Below, in pieces: positions 1-8,505 of a stretch of 64,000 bases of DNA; position 1 is the first letter of the stretch, and each line of letters begins with the position of its first letter. Origin of the DNA: Trebonia sp963734665 (GTDB lineage: Bacteria; Actinomycetota; Actinomycetes; Streptosporangiales; Streptosporangiaceae); NCBI GenBank assembly GCA_963734665.1, contig CAVTIR010000009.1, forward strand, positions 1 to 64,000. Direction: 5' to 3'. The position numbers were made by a program, and so were the translations under genes. Below the pieces are notes generated by a model, which saw only the letters and a list, made by a program, of their open reading frames with translations, made no database searches and had not been told where the DNA came from.

Positions 1-2
1 TG

Positions 3-1907
3 GTCAATGCGCTCACCTTGCTGCCGGGCCCGATCGTGCTGGTGCTCGATGACTACCACGTGATCAGCAGCGCCGATGTGCATCAGTCGGTGGCGTTCCT
101 CATCGACCACCTTCCCAGGACGGTACAGGTGGCGCTGGCCGGGCGCAGTGATCCTCCGCTGGGGCTGGCTCGGCTGCGGGCGAGCGCTGAGCTGCTGGAG
201 ATACGGGCGCCGGACCTGGGGCTGAGCACCGGGGAGGCGACGGCGTTGCTCAACGGGTCGCTGGGGTTGGGCCTGGCGCCCGAGCAGATCCGCATTCTGC
301 GGGAGCGCACGGAGGGCTGGGCGGCGGGGCTGCAGCTGGTCGGCCTGTCGCTGCGGGGCCGCGAGGACCGGGGGCGCTACATTGCCTCCTTCGCCGGCGA
401 TGATCGCCAGATCGTCGATTACCTGGTGGCCGAGGTCCTGGGCCGTCAGAGCCCGGCCGTCCAGGATTTCCTGCTGCGCACCTCGATCGCCCAGCGCCTC
501 ACCGGCCCGCTGTGCGATGCGCTGCTGGACACTACCAACTCCGCGCGCCAGCTCGTCGAGCTGGAGCGCGCCAACTTGTTTACGATTCCGCTCGATGAGC
601 GCCGTCAGTGGTATCGCTACCATCACCTGTTCGGTGATCTGCTGGCCCATGAGCTTTCGCTGGCGCTGCCCGGTGAGGTCACTGCGCTGCATCGCCGGGC
701 CTACGAGTGGCATCTGCGGGAGGGGCTGGTGGCCGAGGCGATCGCCCATGCGATCGCCGCCGGCGATTACCACGAGGCCGCCGAGCTGATCGCTGCTAAC
801 TGGCTCGACTTTGTCAACGGCGGAGAGCTCGTGACGGTCGAGGCCTGGACCCGGGGCCTGCCGGACAAGGCGATTGATCCGCGAATGTGCCTGGCCCGAG
901 CCTGGATGCTGCTTGTACTGGGGCGTCCCGGCGAGGTGGAGGCGGAGGTCCGCTCGGCCGAGCGGGGGGTGCTGCCGGGGCCGCTGGCTGACGGATCGAG
1001 CTCGGTCGAGTCAAGCGCCGCGATGGTCAGGACCTCGGCGCGGCTGATGCTCGGCGACGTGGGCGCGGCGGCGCAGAGCGCGGCGGCCGCCTTGGAGCTC
1101 GAACCCGACCCGGCAGCTCCGTGGCGGCCGCAGGTGACCAACGCCCTCGGCATGACCGCCTTCTGGTCCGGAGCCGCCGAGGAGGCCGAGGCCGCGTTCT
1201 CAGAGACCGTGTCGGCCGGCGAGCCCGCCGGCTTCTACGGGGCGGTGATCTACGCGCTTGGCTATCTGGCGGTGATCTCCGCCCAGCGCGCGAAACTGGC
1301 CGAGGCTGGCCGAAGGGTGAGCATGGCGCGTGCGCTGGCCAAGCGCCAGGCTCTCGGTGAGCATTGGTTTACGGTAATGATCGATTATGCCGCCGGCGAG
1401 CTGGCTCGCGCCCGGGGGGACCTTCAGGTGGCCCGGGCCGAGGTCGAGCGCGGGCTCGGCATCGCCCGGCGGTGGGGACTGCGGCTGGACATCGCGTACG
1501 GGCTGCTGGCCCTGTCACGGATCGCCCTGGCGGCCGGCGGGGCGGCAGAGGCCAGGGAGCTGCGCGCCCGGGCACAGCGCCAGCTCGCCGCCTGCCCCGA
1601 TCCCGGCTTCCTGCGCGGGTGGGCCAGAGCCGAAGACACGGCGGATCCCGAGTCCGTCCCGCCCGCCGACGGCTTCGATGAGCTCTCCGAGCGCGAGCTG
1701 GCCGTGCTGCGGCTGCTGTCCTCGCGTCTCTCGCTGCGAGAGATCGGCAACGAGCTGTACGTATCGCTGAACACGATCAAGACCCACACCCGCAACGTCT
1801 ACGCCAAGCTCCGCGTGGGCAGCCGCCAGCAGGCCGTGATCCGGGCTCGCGAGCTCGGACTGCTCGGGCGCCCCAAGGCCGTCCGGCAGTCACATGCCGC
1901 TAAGTAG
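3..1907 (+). CDS. LuxR-family ATP-dependent (MalT/LAL-type) transcriptional regulator, 5' truncated by window
   Basis: The frame is already open at base 3, so the N-terminus lies outside the window. The first residues seen are a Walker B strand (LVLDDYH), which means the P-loop is upstream. A STAND-type ATPase module follows, then a long helical-repeat region (about residues 220-530), and a C-terminal LuxR helix-turn-helix from about residue 550 (LSERELAVLRLL, then VSLNTIKTHTRNVYAKL). Known family members bind an inducer through the helical repeats, oligomerise with ATP and activate promoters. About 635 codons are visible against roughly 850-950 in full-length relatives. No gene in this window is clearly co-transcribed; decayed DNA follows directly. 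The family call is firm, the target genes are unknown. Confidence 0.9.
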   Translation, partial: VNALTLLPGPIVLVLDDYHVISSADVHQSVAFLIDHLPRTVQVALAGRSDPPLGLARLRASAELLEIRAPDLGLSTGEATALLNGSLGLGLAPEQIRILRERTEGWAAGLQLVGLSLRGREDRGRYIASFAGDDRQIVDYLVAEVLGRQSPAVQDFLLRTSIAQRLTGPLCDALLDTTNSARQLVELERANLFTIPLDERRQWYRYHHLFGDLLAHELSLALPGEVTALHRRAYEWHLREGLVAEAIAHAIAAGDYHEAAELIAANWLDFVNGGELVTVEAWTRGLPDKAIDPRMCLARAWMLLVLGRPGEVEAEVRSAERGVLPGPLADGSSSVESSAAMVRTSARLMLGDVGAAAQSAAAALELEPDPAAPWRPQVTNALGMTAFWSGAAEEAEAAFSETVSAGEPAGFYGAVIYALGYLAVISAQRAKLAEAGRRVSMARALAKRQALGEHWFTVMIDYAAGELARARGDLQVARAEVERGLGIARRWGLRLDIAYGLLALSRIALAAGGAAEARELRARAQRQLAACPDPGFLRGWARAEDTADPESVPPADGFDELSERELAVLRLLSSRLSLREIGNELYVSLNTIKTHTRNVYAKLRVGSRQQAVIRARELGLLGRPKAVRQSHAAK

Positions 1908-2009
1908 GAGTCCCGAGTTCGCGGGCACCGCCACGCTGCCGGCCGGCGTGATGGTGCCCACGCTCCCGATGCCGGTCACCGGCGTTCAGGCGGCCCGCCT
2001 CCTCGGACG

Positions 2010-2720
2010 GGAGCTACCGCCCGCGTATCTCCCCCGCCCTGGTGGCGGTGCCGCTGACCGGCCGTGGCTTCGCGCTGTCTGCGGCGCTCAGTCACACCGG
2101 CGCTGTCTACGCCTTCACCGGCAAGGCGCTTAATCCGGGCACGGGATCTGCCACGACGTGGATGCCGCTCGGAACCCACGTCGTCTGACAGCGCGGTCGG
2201 TGATCGCGGTGGAGGTCGTCTCGCTGCTGTTGGTCGCGGCGCTGATCGTGGTCATCTTCGCGCGGCTCGGCGCCGAAACGCTCCGGGCCATCAGCCCCGG
2301 CGCCTTGTGCGGTCACGCTTCCACGGGAAACGGGTGGCGGCGGTCGGGTTCGCGTGCACCTACGGCATCTTGCCGACGGCTTTGAGCCGTCGACCTCAGC
2401 TGGCGAGGAGACAATGTCGGCCCACCGAGGCGATCCCTCCGCTCTGTCAAAGCGACGGTGTTGTTCGGTACCGTCTTCTACGCGTTCAGCGTCAGCAGGC
2501 AGGCGCCTCGGTTCGGTACCCGCCCTCTCGGGCGCTGCGCGGTTCGCGTCGACGGCACCACACGGGATCTTGCGCTCATCTACGTCGGCCCGCGATGACC
2601 GCCGGGCTCGACGTCGCGGCCATGCAGAGCGCGCTTCCGGCTGCAGTGCTGCCCCTCGGCGGAGCAGTGCGGCCTCTACATGCTCTATCGCAATCTGATT
2701 CCGGCTACGGTCCTGCCTTC
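2010..2720 (+). pseudogene. decayed APC-family amino-acid permease
   Basis: No intact frame exists, but pieces of an APC-superfamily permease appear in order across all three forward frames. From about 2024 one frame reads SPALVAVPLTG, SHTGAVYAFTGKAL, matching the second to third transmembrane region, and stops at 2186. A second frame then gives a hydrophobic helix (VEVVSLLLVAALIVVIFARLG, about 2206-2270) followed by ISPGAL. Further on come fragments resembling GFE..A.GEE (about 2382-2412) and VKATVLFGTVFYAFSV (about 2448-2495). At least three frame changes are needed, so the gene is dead. The permease assignment comes from recognising the family pattern; substrate cannot be inferred. Confidence 0.55.
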
Positions 2721-2724
2721 CCTA

Positions 2725-3132
2725 CGTCACCCGGGGCTAGCTCCTGCTCGGGTTCACGGTCGCAGGCTCTAGGCCACCACTTCGCTAGCGCGTCAGCAAA
2801 AGGCCTCGCGGGCAGCCGAGTTCGCAGATCGGTCTTCCTCCGACAGATCACCCGGGTGAGCGGGCCCGGCTGGGTGATGACCGATCACCCAGCCCAAGGG
2901 CAAGGTGCTCACGTGATGGTGGAAAGCGGCCGCGCAGCGGACAGCATGATCATCAGCTCCCGGCCGGCGGCTGCTGACTCACCCGCGCACCCCGTTGCCG
3001 GGGGGATCTGACGTGAGCCGTCGCGTCCCGTGCACTCGGCAGCCAAAGGCGTACAACGGTCAATCCGCGGCTAACACTCGGGATCGCGCACCAGCCGATA
3101 GCGCTTGGTCAACATCCAAACAAGGAGAACGC
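2725..3132. other. non-coding / decayed stretch
   Basis: About 400 bp with no frame that has convincing protein character on either strand. It lies between two pseudogenes and is probably decayed accessory DNA. A good ribosome-binding site (AAGGAGAACGC) begins at 3122 and belongs to the next pseudogene. Confidence 0.4.
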
Positions 3133-3530
3133 ATGAAAATCCCCACTCGTCACGGCATGGCCGGGACACGGGTACCGCAATGCCGGGCGTGGCGGCACTC
3201 GCCGGCGCTGCCGCTCTCGCGTTCGCAGGGCCGGCCGACGCCGCTACCGTGCCTCACGACTTTCTCGGGGGCGCCCGCCCTGTCGTCCTCGTGCAGACCG
3301 ACAACACGGCGGGCAACCAGGTGGTCGTCTATGACCGGGCCGGTGACGGCACGCTGAGCCAGGCCGGCGCCCACGCAACCGGCGGGCTCGGCGGGCAGAC
3401 AGCCGGATCCGCGGCCGACCATCTGTCCTCGCAGGGCTCGCTGGCGCCGCTGGCGTCGCGCGCGGCCGGGCGATCGATCTCCCAAACCGGACATGACGGC
3501 GACGATCAGCGCGTGCCATTGATCTGTTGA
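3133..3530 (+). pseudogene. truncated secreted beta-propeller (lactonase-like) protein
   Basis: A strong Shine-Dalgarno (AAGGAG) precedes an ATG at 3133 reading MKIPTRHGMAG. After about ten codons the sensible frame moves by one: the other frame continues MPGVAALAGAAALAFAGPADA, a typical signal-peptide hydrophobic core with an AXA cleavage site, then VVLVQTDNTAGNQVVVYDRA and ATGGLGGQTAGSAADHLSSQGSL. That matches the N-terminal blade of the extracellular lactonase/YncE-like beta-propeller proteins common in actinomycetes. After SQGSL the similarity stops and the frame ends at 3530, so roughly the last three quarters are missing. It is a frameshifted, truncated remnant whose translation signal survives. 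Confidence 0.6.
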
Positions 3531-3578
3531 CCGCCGTAACAGAGACGGCTTATCTCCAGGGAACGGAATTCTAAAGAA

Positions 3579-4730
3579 ATGACTCTCACGGGCTCCGGTC
3601 GCGCTGAAAATCCAAGGCGGGTGCAGGCGCCAAGAAATGCGGCGACGAGTAGGCGGCTGAAAGTCGGGGCGTCTCGCGAGCGAATTCAAATACTCGATGC
3701 CCAGGCTGCGCGGCGAGCGAAACGCGAGAAGGCTGAGGTCAAGGAGAAGCGGCTCAGCACACCCGAGCGTATCTCCGGGTACACCGATGCCGTCTTCGCG
3801 GTAGTGATCACCATCACGGTACTGGAACTCCACCCGCCAGCGTCTGCCAGGATCGGGGCGCTTCTCGGCTTGTGGCCGACCGCTCTCAGCTATCTTGTCA
3901 GCTACGTATTCGTCGCTATCGTCTGGATAAACCATCACTTCTTGATGGGATACGTCAAGCAGACAACATTGCGCGTGATCTGGCTCAATTTCACTCACCT
4001 GTTCTTCGTGTCATTGCTGCCTTTTGCCACGGCCTGGATAGCGGAGACTGAACTGGCCCGTGCACCGGTCGTCGCGTATACCGGCTTTTTCGTCGTCACC
4101 GACGGTGCCTACAACCTGTTCGAGCGCGAGGTACTGCGCAAGTCGTCGGATTTTTCCTCTACCGAACTTAGAGCCAGCCGCCGACGGTCGCTAACCGCGC
4201 TGGCGCTGTTCGCCGCTGCGGCCCTGGTCGCTCTCATCCAGCCGAGGGCCGGAATGGGATTCACCGCCTTGGCGCTCCTGCTTCACTTGCGGCCCGACGC
4301 GGCCCGTAACGCACGCCTTGTCCTCCGACGCCAGGGTAAGCGCTCGGCTGAGATGCGGGCGTGGTCGCTCGGGTTCCCAGACGTCCATGGCGGCTGGATC
4401 GTCCGATGCTGCATCGTGGGCCGGCCGCCCCACCCGGGCCCCGGCCGGGCGGACGGTGCTGAGGTGAACATCGCGGCCCGGCAACCCGGAGAGGATTTCT
4501 CCGGCGGCCGGATCGTCGGCGGCGATCGAGGTGCTGTCGGGCAAGGTGATGCGCGGCGACCGCTGGTTCCAGCGCCCGGCGAAGGCCAGCAGTCCGCGCC
4601 AGAGCCTGGGGCGCTCGGCGGTGGCGACGTTGCCGGCGCTGCGCTCGATCACGGCGACTGCGGGGCCGCCCGCGAGGCGGGGCCTCAGCGAGGGCGGCTG
4701 TTCGGGGGTCTTCGCCGAGCATGGACTTGA
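3579..4730 (+). CDS. TMEM175/DUF1211-family membrane protein with aberrant C-terminal run-on
   Basis: Residues about 60-240 are a TMEM175-type (DUF1211) domain: the TM1 motif RISGYTDAVFAVVITITVLEL is a variant of the family R..(F/Y)(S/T)D..FA signature, followed by further transmembrane helices (WPTALSYLVSYVFVAIVWI; LFFVSLLPFATAWI; LTALALFAAAALVAL). Bacterial members are tetrameric potassium channels of about 200 aa. Two oddities stand out. There is a charged 58-residue N-terminal extension with no closer start codon, and the frame fails to stop after the last helix (about 4310). It continues for 140 residues of Gly/Arg/Ala-rich sequence that is only the antisense of the MOSC remnant on the other strand. 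The channel domain may still fold; the tail is probably meaningless. Confidence 0.65.
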   Translation: MTLTGSGRAENPRRVQAPRNAATSRRLKVGASRERIQILDAQAARRAKREKAEVKEKRLSTPERISGYTDAVFAVVITITVLELHPPASARIGALLGLWPTALSYLVSYVFVAIVWINHHFLMGYVKQTTLRVIWLNFTHLFFVSLLPFATAWIAETELARAPVVAYTGFFVVTDGAYNLFEREVLRKSSDFSSTELRASRRRSLTALALFAAAALVALIQPRAGMGFTALALLLHLRPDAARNARLVLRRQGKRSAEMRAWSLGFPDVHGGWIVRCCIVGRPPHPGPGRADGAEVNIAARQPGEDFSGGRIVGGDRGAVGQGDARRPLVPAPGEGQQSAPEPGALGGGDVAGAALDHGDCGAAREAGPQRGRLFGGLRRAWT

Positions 4731-4773
4731 CCGGGTAACGGCGCAACGCCGCGACTGCCGCGGTGTCAGTCAT
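4290..4773 (-). pseudogene. frameshifted, truncated MOSC-domain protein
   Basis: On the minus strand an ATG at 4773 starts a typical MOSC N-terminal beta-barrel (AALRRYPVKSMLGE). After about 30 codons the correct sequence jumps frame: RLWRGLLAFAGRWNQRSPRI, then SIAADDPAAGEILSGLPGRDV and LSTVRPAGARVG, all typical of this family. The sequence then decays and ends opposite the last helix of the TMEM175 gene, so the catalytic MOSC core is missing. MOSC proteins carry sulfur or molybdenum cofactor chemistry. This copy is not functional, and its decay seems to have removed the stop codon of the converging channel gene. Confidence 0.6.
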
Positions 4774-5000
4774 TCCCGCTCTTCTCTCTCATCAGCCTGC
4801 GGGCCCGTCGGCTGCCTGGCGCGCCGTCGGTGACGTGCCGAGGCCAGCTCTCCGTGTCGCCGCATATGCGTAACTCCGGGGCGTTAGTCACGGGAATTGC
4901 GGAGAGTCACCTGGTGTAGGCGCGATGAGCGGGCCTGGTCCCAGCCGATCCGTATAGCGAAGCTGGGGAACGCCCCGCTAAAGGCCATCCCGTCGCCGGG

Positions 5001-5453
5001 TCACCGCGAGACGGGCTTGCCGACCGCGTCCCGGAAGGCATCCGTATCGATGTACTGCCGGAATTCGCGGATCGTCGTCCCGTCGAGCACCCACACGTGC
5101 GCGAAGGGCAGCGCCAGCGTCGCGCCAGTTCGCGCACCGCGGCCGTGGGCAGTCCCCAGCACGACGATCGTGCCCCCGTAGACGAGCATCTCATGCTGGG
5201 CGAACTGCAGCCCGTCGACGTCAGCGGCCTGCGGGGCAAGGACATGCCGAGCGACTTCGCTTCCCCCGCGGTACGGGCCGCCGTCCTGGCGGCCGTACGG
5301 GCTCCCGGGTGCCTCGTACCATGCGGCATCCGTGCTGAGGAGCGCGATCGCACGCTGCGCGTCTTGCGCTATCAGCGCGTCGTAGAAGGCGGCCACCGCG
5401 CCCGCGGGGCCGCTTCCCGGCTGCGTCAGTCGCGGGAGCGAGGACGGCTGCAC
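5001..5453 (-). CDS. NTF2-like / SnoaL-like ester-fold protein
   Basis: A 150-residue protein starting with GTG at 5453. The pattern AVAAFYDALIAQDAQRAIALL followed by an aromatic-rich sheet and FREFRQYIDT-like end (TTIREFRQYIDTDAF) is that of the nuclear-transport-factor-2 / SnoaL-like superfamily, a cone-shaped fold used by isomerases, cyclases and ligand-binding proteins. Residues about 20-140 form the single domain. No partner gene is adjacent; the next intact gene in the same direction is the CGNR regulator, separated by a gene fragment. The specific reaction cannot be told from sequence. The reading frame has consistent GC3 bias and appears intact. Confidence 0.7.
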   Translation of the reverse strand: MQPSSLPRLTQPGSGPAGAVAAFYDALIAQDAQRAIALLSTDAAWYEAPGSPYGRQDGGPYRGGSEVARHVLAPQAADVDGLQFAQHEMLVYGGTIVVLGTAHGRGARTGATLALPFAHVWVLDGTTIREFRQYIDTDAFRDAVGKPVSR

Positions 5454-5464
5454 CTGGTCCGCCG

Positions 5465-5655
5465 CTATATTGCGAGTGCACCCCGCCGTGCGATGAGCAT
5501 GGTGCTGGAGCAGGTCGAAGGGCGGCCGGTGATCCCGAACCGGCCGAGCAACGCGGTCGTGGAGAGCAGCCGTGCTCTCGGATCGCCTCCCATCCGCCGG
5601 CCTCCGTCAGATGAAACAGGCGCAGCCAGCGTGAGGCGATGTGCGCCAGCGTCAG
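5465..5655 (-). pseudogene. fragment of a DUF7002-like protein
   Basis: On the minus strand LAHIASRWLRLFHLTEAGGW and EAIREHG are followed, after a one-base loss in the Gly codon, by LLSTTALLGRFGITG in the next frame. Together they match the opening of the DUF7002 family (HLTEA..W..I..HGLLST.ALLD.FG..G). The similarity ends after GITG and a stop follows, so only about 55 codons remain. It is a broken, 3'-truncated remnant between the CGNR regulator and the NTF2-like gene. Confidence 0.45.
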
Positions 5656-5726
5656 GTTCCCGGGCTGCGAGTGGCTCCTTGATTCGGTTGCGGTCACGGG
5701 CTGGAGACGGCGAGTCGGCATGCGCG

Positions 5727-6332
5727 TCAGTCGGCTTGACGCTGGCGGTGGTTGCGTGCCTTGGCGCGGTTGCCGCACAGCGCCATCGAGCACCAGCGCC
5801 GCCGGTGTGCCTTGGTCCGGTCGTAGAACAACATCGTGCAGCCCGCGCCCTCGCAGTGGCGCACGAGCTGGCAGTCACCGCCGGCGAGCAGCTCGGAGGC
5901 CGCGGCCGCCGGCGGAACCAGAAGCTGCCGGGCCTGGCGCCAGCGGCGGTGCTCACGCAGGGCGGGCGGTCCGGTCTCGGCTTCGTGGAGCTGGAAGTAC
6001 CGCCGGTCGGCTTCGAGGATGAGGTTCAGGCGTTGCAGCGTGTCCCCGGGCACTGGGGCGGACTGATCCGTCGCCCAGGTGGCGATCACCGGGCGCAGCC
6101 ATTCGCGAAGCTCGCGTGCCTGGGCGGCCACGATGTCGAACTGCGCCGGGCGGAACCGCCCTTCGACCGTGCCGGCGTCGGCCTTGCCGATCAGCCCGGC
6201 CAGCACCAGCCACCTCAGGTAAGACGCCCCGTCGCTGAGCAGGTCGATCTCGACCGCCCCTTGCACCGTGGTGCTGTTGATGAAGTCCATGGCAGGGTGA
6301 TCGCCCAGCCCGATCAGGTCTGTCGGCTCCAC
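5727..6332 (-). CDS. CGNR zinc-finger (ABATE-domain) transcriptional regulator
   Basis: 201 residues from a GTG at 6332. The N-terminal two thirds is an ABATE (putative stress-induced regulator) domain, beginning with GDHPAMDFINST. The C-terminal zf-CGNR module reads VRHCEGAGCTMLFYDRTKAHRRRWCSM and then the name motif CGNRAKARNHRQRQ, with the four cysteines needed for zinc. Family members are small DNA-binding regulators, frequently next to the stress-related genes they control. A 23-bp-spaced inverted repeat lies 26 bp upstream of the start and could be its own operator. A weak Shine-Dalgarno (ACGAGG) supports the start. Downstream lies a DUF7002 remnant, then the NTF2-like gene. Confidence 0.88.
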   Translation of the reverse strand: MEPTDLIGLGDHPAMDFINSTTVQGAVEIDLLSDGASYLRWLVLAGLIGKADAGTVEGRFRPAQFDIVAAQARELREWLRPVIATWATDQSAPVPGDTLQRLNLILEADRRYFQLHEAETGPPALREHRRWRQARQLLVPPAAAASELLAGGDCQLVRHCEGAGCTMLFYDRTKAHRRRWCSMALCGNRAKARNHRQRQAD

Positions 6333-6357
6333 GCCGAACCTCGTTCCGCTAACTGCT

Positions 6358-6388
6358 GATCATGTGTTTTAAAGGTTACTACATGATC
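6358..6388. promoter_or_regulatory. inverted repeat, candidate operator of the CGNR gene
   Basis: GATCATGT at 6358-6365 is repeated as ACATGATC at 6381-6388, with an AT-rich 15-bp spacer (contains TTTTAAAGG). The half-sites are centred about two helical turns apart, as expected for a dimeric regulator. It lies just upstream of the GTG start at 6332 in the promoter region. Function is inferred. Confidence 0.45.
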
Positions 6389-6414
6389 GCTGCCGTAACC
6401 GATGTTCCTGTATT

Positions 6415-6615
6415 TCTCCATTTACTACGACGCGGCGGCTCCGGCATCTTGCGGCGCAGCCAGACGGCGGCGGCCGCGGGGACAGCGCCGAGGCCGAGCA
6501 GGATGCGCCAGGTGACGGCCGGGCCGGCCGCGCTGGCGGAGTGCCCCTGCCAGTTGAACCCGACTCCGTTGGGCATCACAATGAGCAGCCGCTGCGCGTA
6601 GGCGAGGGGCGTCAG
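6415..6615 (-). pseudogene. fragment of an MFS transporter
   Basis: On the minus strand TWRILLGLGAVPAAAAVWLR is followed by RKMPEPPR. This is the end of TM6 and the start of the cytoplasmic loop in sugar/phosphate-type major facilitator permeases (usual form WRLLLGLGAVPA...RR.MPESPR). Upstream, LAYAQRLLIVMPNGVGFNWQ has no clear family match. No start and no remaining helices are found nearby, so this is only a relic. Confidence 0.45.
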
Positions 6616-6950
6616 CCGCCAGCGACGCGCCCGGGGGCCGTGCGGGGAACCGGATGCCGGGCGGGGCGTACTGGATTTCCCTCAGAATTGCGATTCGCCA
6701 GCTCTTCCATTTCCGGTGCAAAACCACGAGCGGTCAATTCGCGCGCATGAATGATGACGGCTGGAATGGGCGATTCCGGGCACCGGACGCGCATCCGATG
6801 CTGAGTCGCGAAGGGAGCCGCATAGATGCTTAAGGTGTGGCCGACCGGTATGCCGGGACCGGAGACCTGGGCGCGGGAACGGGTTTGCGCTGCTGACGGC
6901 CATCCAAGGTCCCTAGTCAAACGTCTAGCCATCGCACCTGGAGGCACTTC
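6616..6950. other. non-coding region upstream of the integrase
   Basis: About 335 bp without a supportable gene. It presumably contains the integrase promoter; TAGTCAAACG at 6914-6923 and CACCTGGAGGCACTTC (6937-6952), which includes the ribosome-binding site GGAGG, are the only recognisable signals. Confidence 0.4.
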
Positions 6951-8342
6951 ATGAACGGCGCTCGGGACATCGTGTTCAAGCGGTGCGGCTGCACCGACGG
7001 GAAGACCGGCCGCCAGCTCGCGGGCCGCTGCCCGCGCCTGGCCGAGCCGGGTCACGGCAGCTGGTACTACGCCGTGCAGGTCACCACCGTCGGCGGGCGG
7101 AAGGCCCGCTACCGGCGGGGCGGATTCGCGACCCGGGACACAGCTGTCGCCGCCCGCCAGACGATCATCGACGGCCCGGCCGACGAGGCCGCGGCAGGGG
7201 CATGGACGGTGGCTCGGTGGCTGCGCTACTGGCTGGCGCAGGCCGAGCCGCACCTGCGCCCGTCGACCACGCATGGCTACCGCGACCACATCGACCGCTA
7301 CCTCATCCCCAGCATCGGCCGGATCACCCTCGCCGACCTCACCGGCAAGCGCCTGCAGGCCTGCTTCAACCTGCTATCACGACAGCGCACAAAGAACGGC
7401 ACGCCGATCGCCGCGTCCACCGTCGACCGCGTCCGGGCGACACTCAGGTCGGCGCTGAACGCCGCCGTCCGAGAGGGACTCATCGCCGCCAACCCGCTCG
7501 CCCAGGTCCGGCTCGACAAGCCGGTACGGCCGCACCCGGTCATCTGGACCGACGAGCGCGTCGAGGCCTGGCGCCGCGACGGCACGCGCCCGCCGGTTGC
7601 CGTCTGGACGCTGCGGCAGGTCGTCAGCTTCCTGACCGGAGTAGAGAACGACCGGCTCGCGGCGCTGTGGTGGCTGATCGCGCTGCGCGGCCTGCGCCGC
7701 GGCGAGGCCGCAGCGCTGGACCGCGACGACCTCGACTCCGAGTCCCGCGAGCTGACCATCACCCGGCAGCTCATCGCGCTGCCCGGAGAGCTGTACTGCG
7801 GGCCGCCGAAGAGCCGCGCCAGCATCCGGACCATCGCCCTGGACGAGGCAGGCACCCGCAGGCTGGTCGACCAGGCGCTCCGGCAGACCGTCGAGCTGCT
7901 CAGGCACCAGTTCACCGACCAGCGCCGCAGCGACGCCCGCGCCCGCACGGGCCCCGGCTGGCGGCAGGGGCGGCCGATGTTCACCTACGCCGACGGGCGG
8001 CCGATCCGGCCCGAGTACCTCACTCACCGATTCCGCATGCTCATCAAGGAGCTTGACCTGCCGCCGATCCGGCTCCACGACCTGCGCCACGGCGCCGCCA
8101 CCCTCGCGCTGGCCTCGCACACCGACCTGAAGGTCATCCAGCAGATGCTCGGCCACTCCAGCATCGTCACCACCGCCGACACCTACACCAGCGTCCTGCC
8201 CGAGACCGCCCACCGGGCGGCGCAGGCCACCGCCGACATGGTCATGAAATCGGCTCGAACCGTCCCGGGGGCCAGGGGCGACGGGACCACTGTGACCCAC
8301 ATCCCGGCCGCCGCGACCGCGTCCGGCTACTACCAGACGTGA
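6951..8342 (+). CDS. tyrosine-type site-specific integrase
   Basis: 463 residues. The N-terminal arm-binding/AP2-like part contains the KRCGCTD..TGR and GSWYYAVQV motifs typical of actinomycete ICE and phage integrases. A SAM-like core-binding domain follows (WLRYWLAQAEPHLRPSTTHGY), then the catalytic domain with all expected residues: Arg in ALRGLRRGEAAAL, Lys in GPPKSRASIRTI, His-x-x-Arg in LHDLRHGAATL, His in LGHSSIVTT, and the nucleophile Tyr in ADTYTSVLP. It inserts and excises DNA by strand exchange at attachment sites. It points at, and ends 163 bp from, the 3' end of tRNA-Lys, the usual position for an integrase at one end of its element. It appears intact; GGAGG precedes the ATG. Confidence 0.95.
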   Translation: MNGARDIVFKRCGCTDGKTGRQLAGRCPRLAEPGHGSWYYAVQVTTVGGRKARYRRGGFATRDTAVAARQTIIDGPADEAAAGAWTVARWLRYWLAQAEPHLRPSTTHGYRDHIDRYLIPSIGRITLADLTGKRLQACFNLLSRQRTKNGTPIAASTVDRVRATLRSALNAAVREGLIAANPLAQVRLDKPVRPHPVIWTDERVEAWRRDGTRPPVAVWTLRQVVSFLTGVENDRLAALWWLIALRGLRRGEAAALDRDDLDSESRELTITRQLIALPGELYCGPPKSRASIRTIALDEAGTRRLVDQALRQTVELLRHQFTDQRRSDARARTGPGWRQGRPMFTYADGRPIRPEYLTHRFRMLIKELDLPPIRLHDLRHGAATLALASHTDLKVIQQMLGHSSIVTTADTYTSVLPETAHRAAQATADMVMKSARTVPGARGDGTTVTHIPAAATASGYYQT

Positions 8343-8466
8343 GTTCGCGCAGCTCAAAAGCCTATGAGCCAGGGTTCACAGGGTTATCGCGCGGACTCGC
8401 AGCCATCAGTCGCGGCACCCGCGCGTGACCCAGGAATGCCCCATGCATGCCCCACAACGACGAAGA

Positions 8467-8490
8467 CCGTATAGCTCGTGAGCTATACGG
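8467..8490. promoter_or_regulatory. near-perfect palindrome between integrase and tRNA-Lys
   Basis: CCGTATAGCTC at 8467-8477 and its exact complement GAGCTATACGG at 8480-8490 are separated by 2 bp. The gap is too short for a stable hairpin loop, so a protein-binding site is more likely than a terminator: an operator, or an accessory site for integrase or excisionase. It lies 15 bp from the tRNA 3' end. Confidence 0.5.
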
Positions 8491-8505
8491 CCAGGTCAGA
8501 CCGGG

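Noticed and set aside
1894..2133. Small gene overlapping the end of the LuxR regulator
   Set aside because: The frame has no independent translation signal, and its sequence belongs to the decayed permease region in a different frame.
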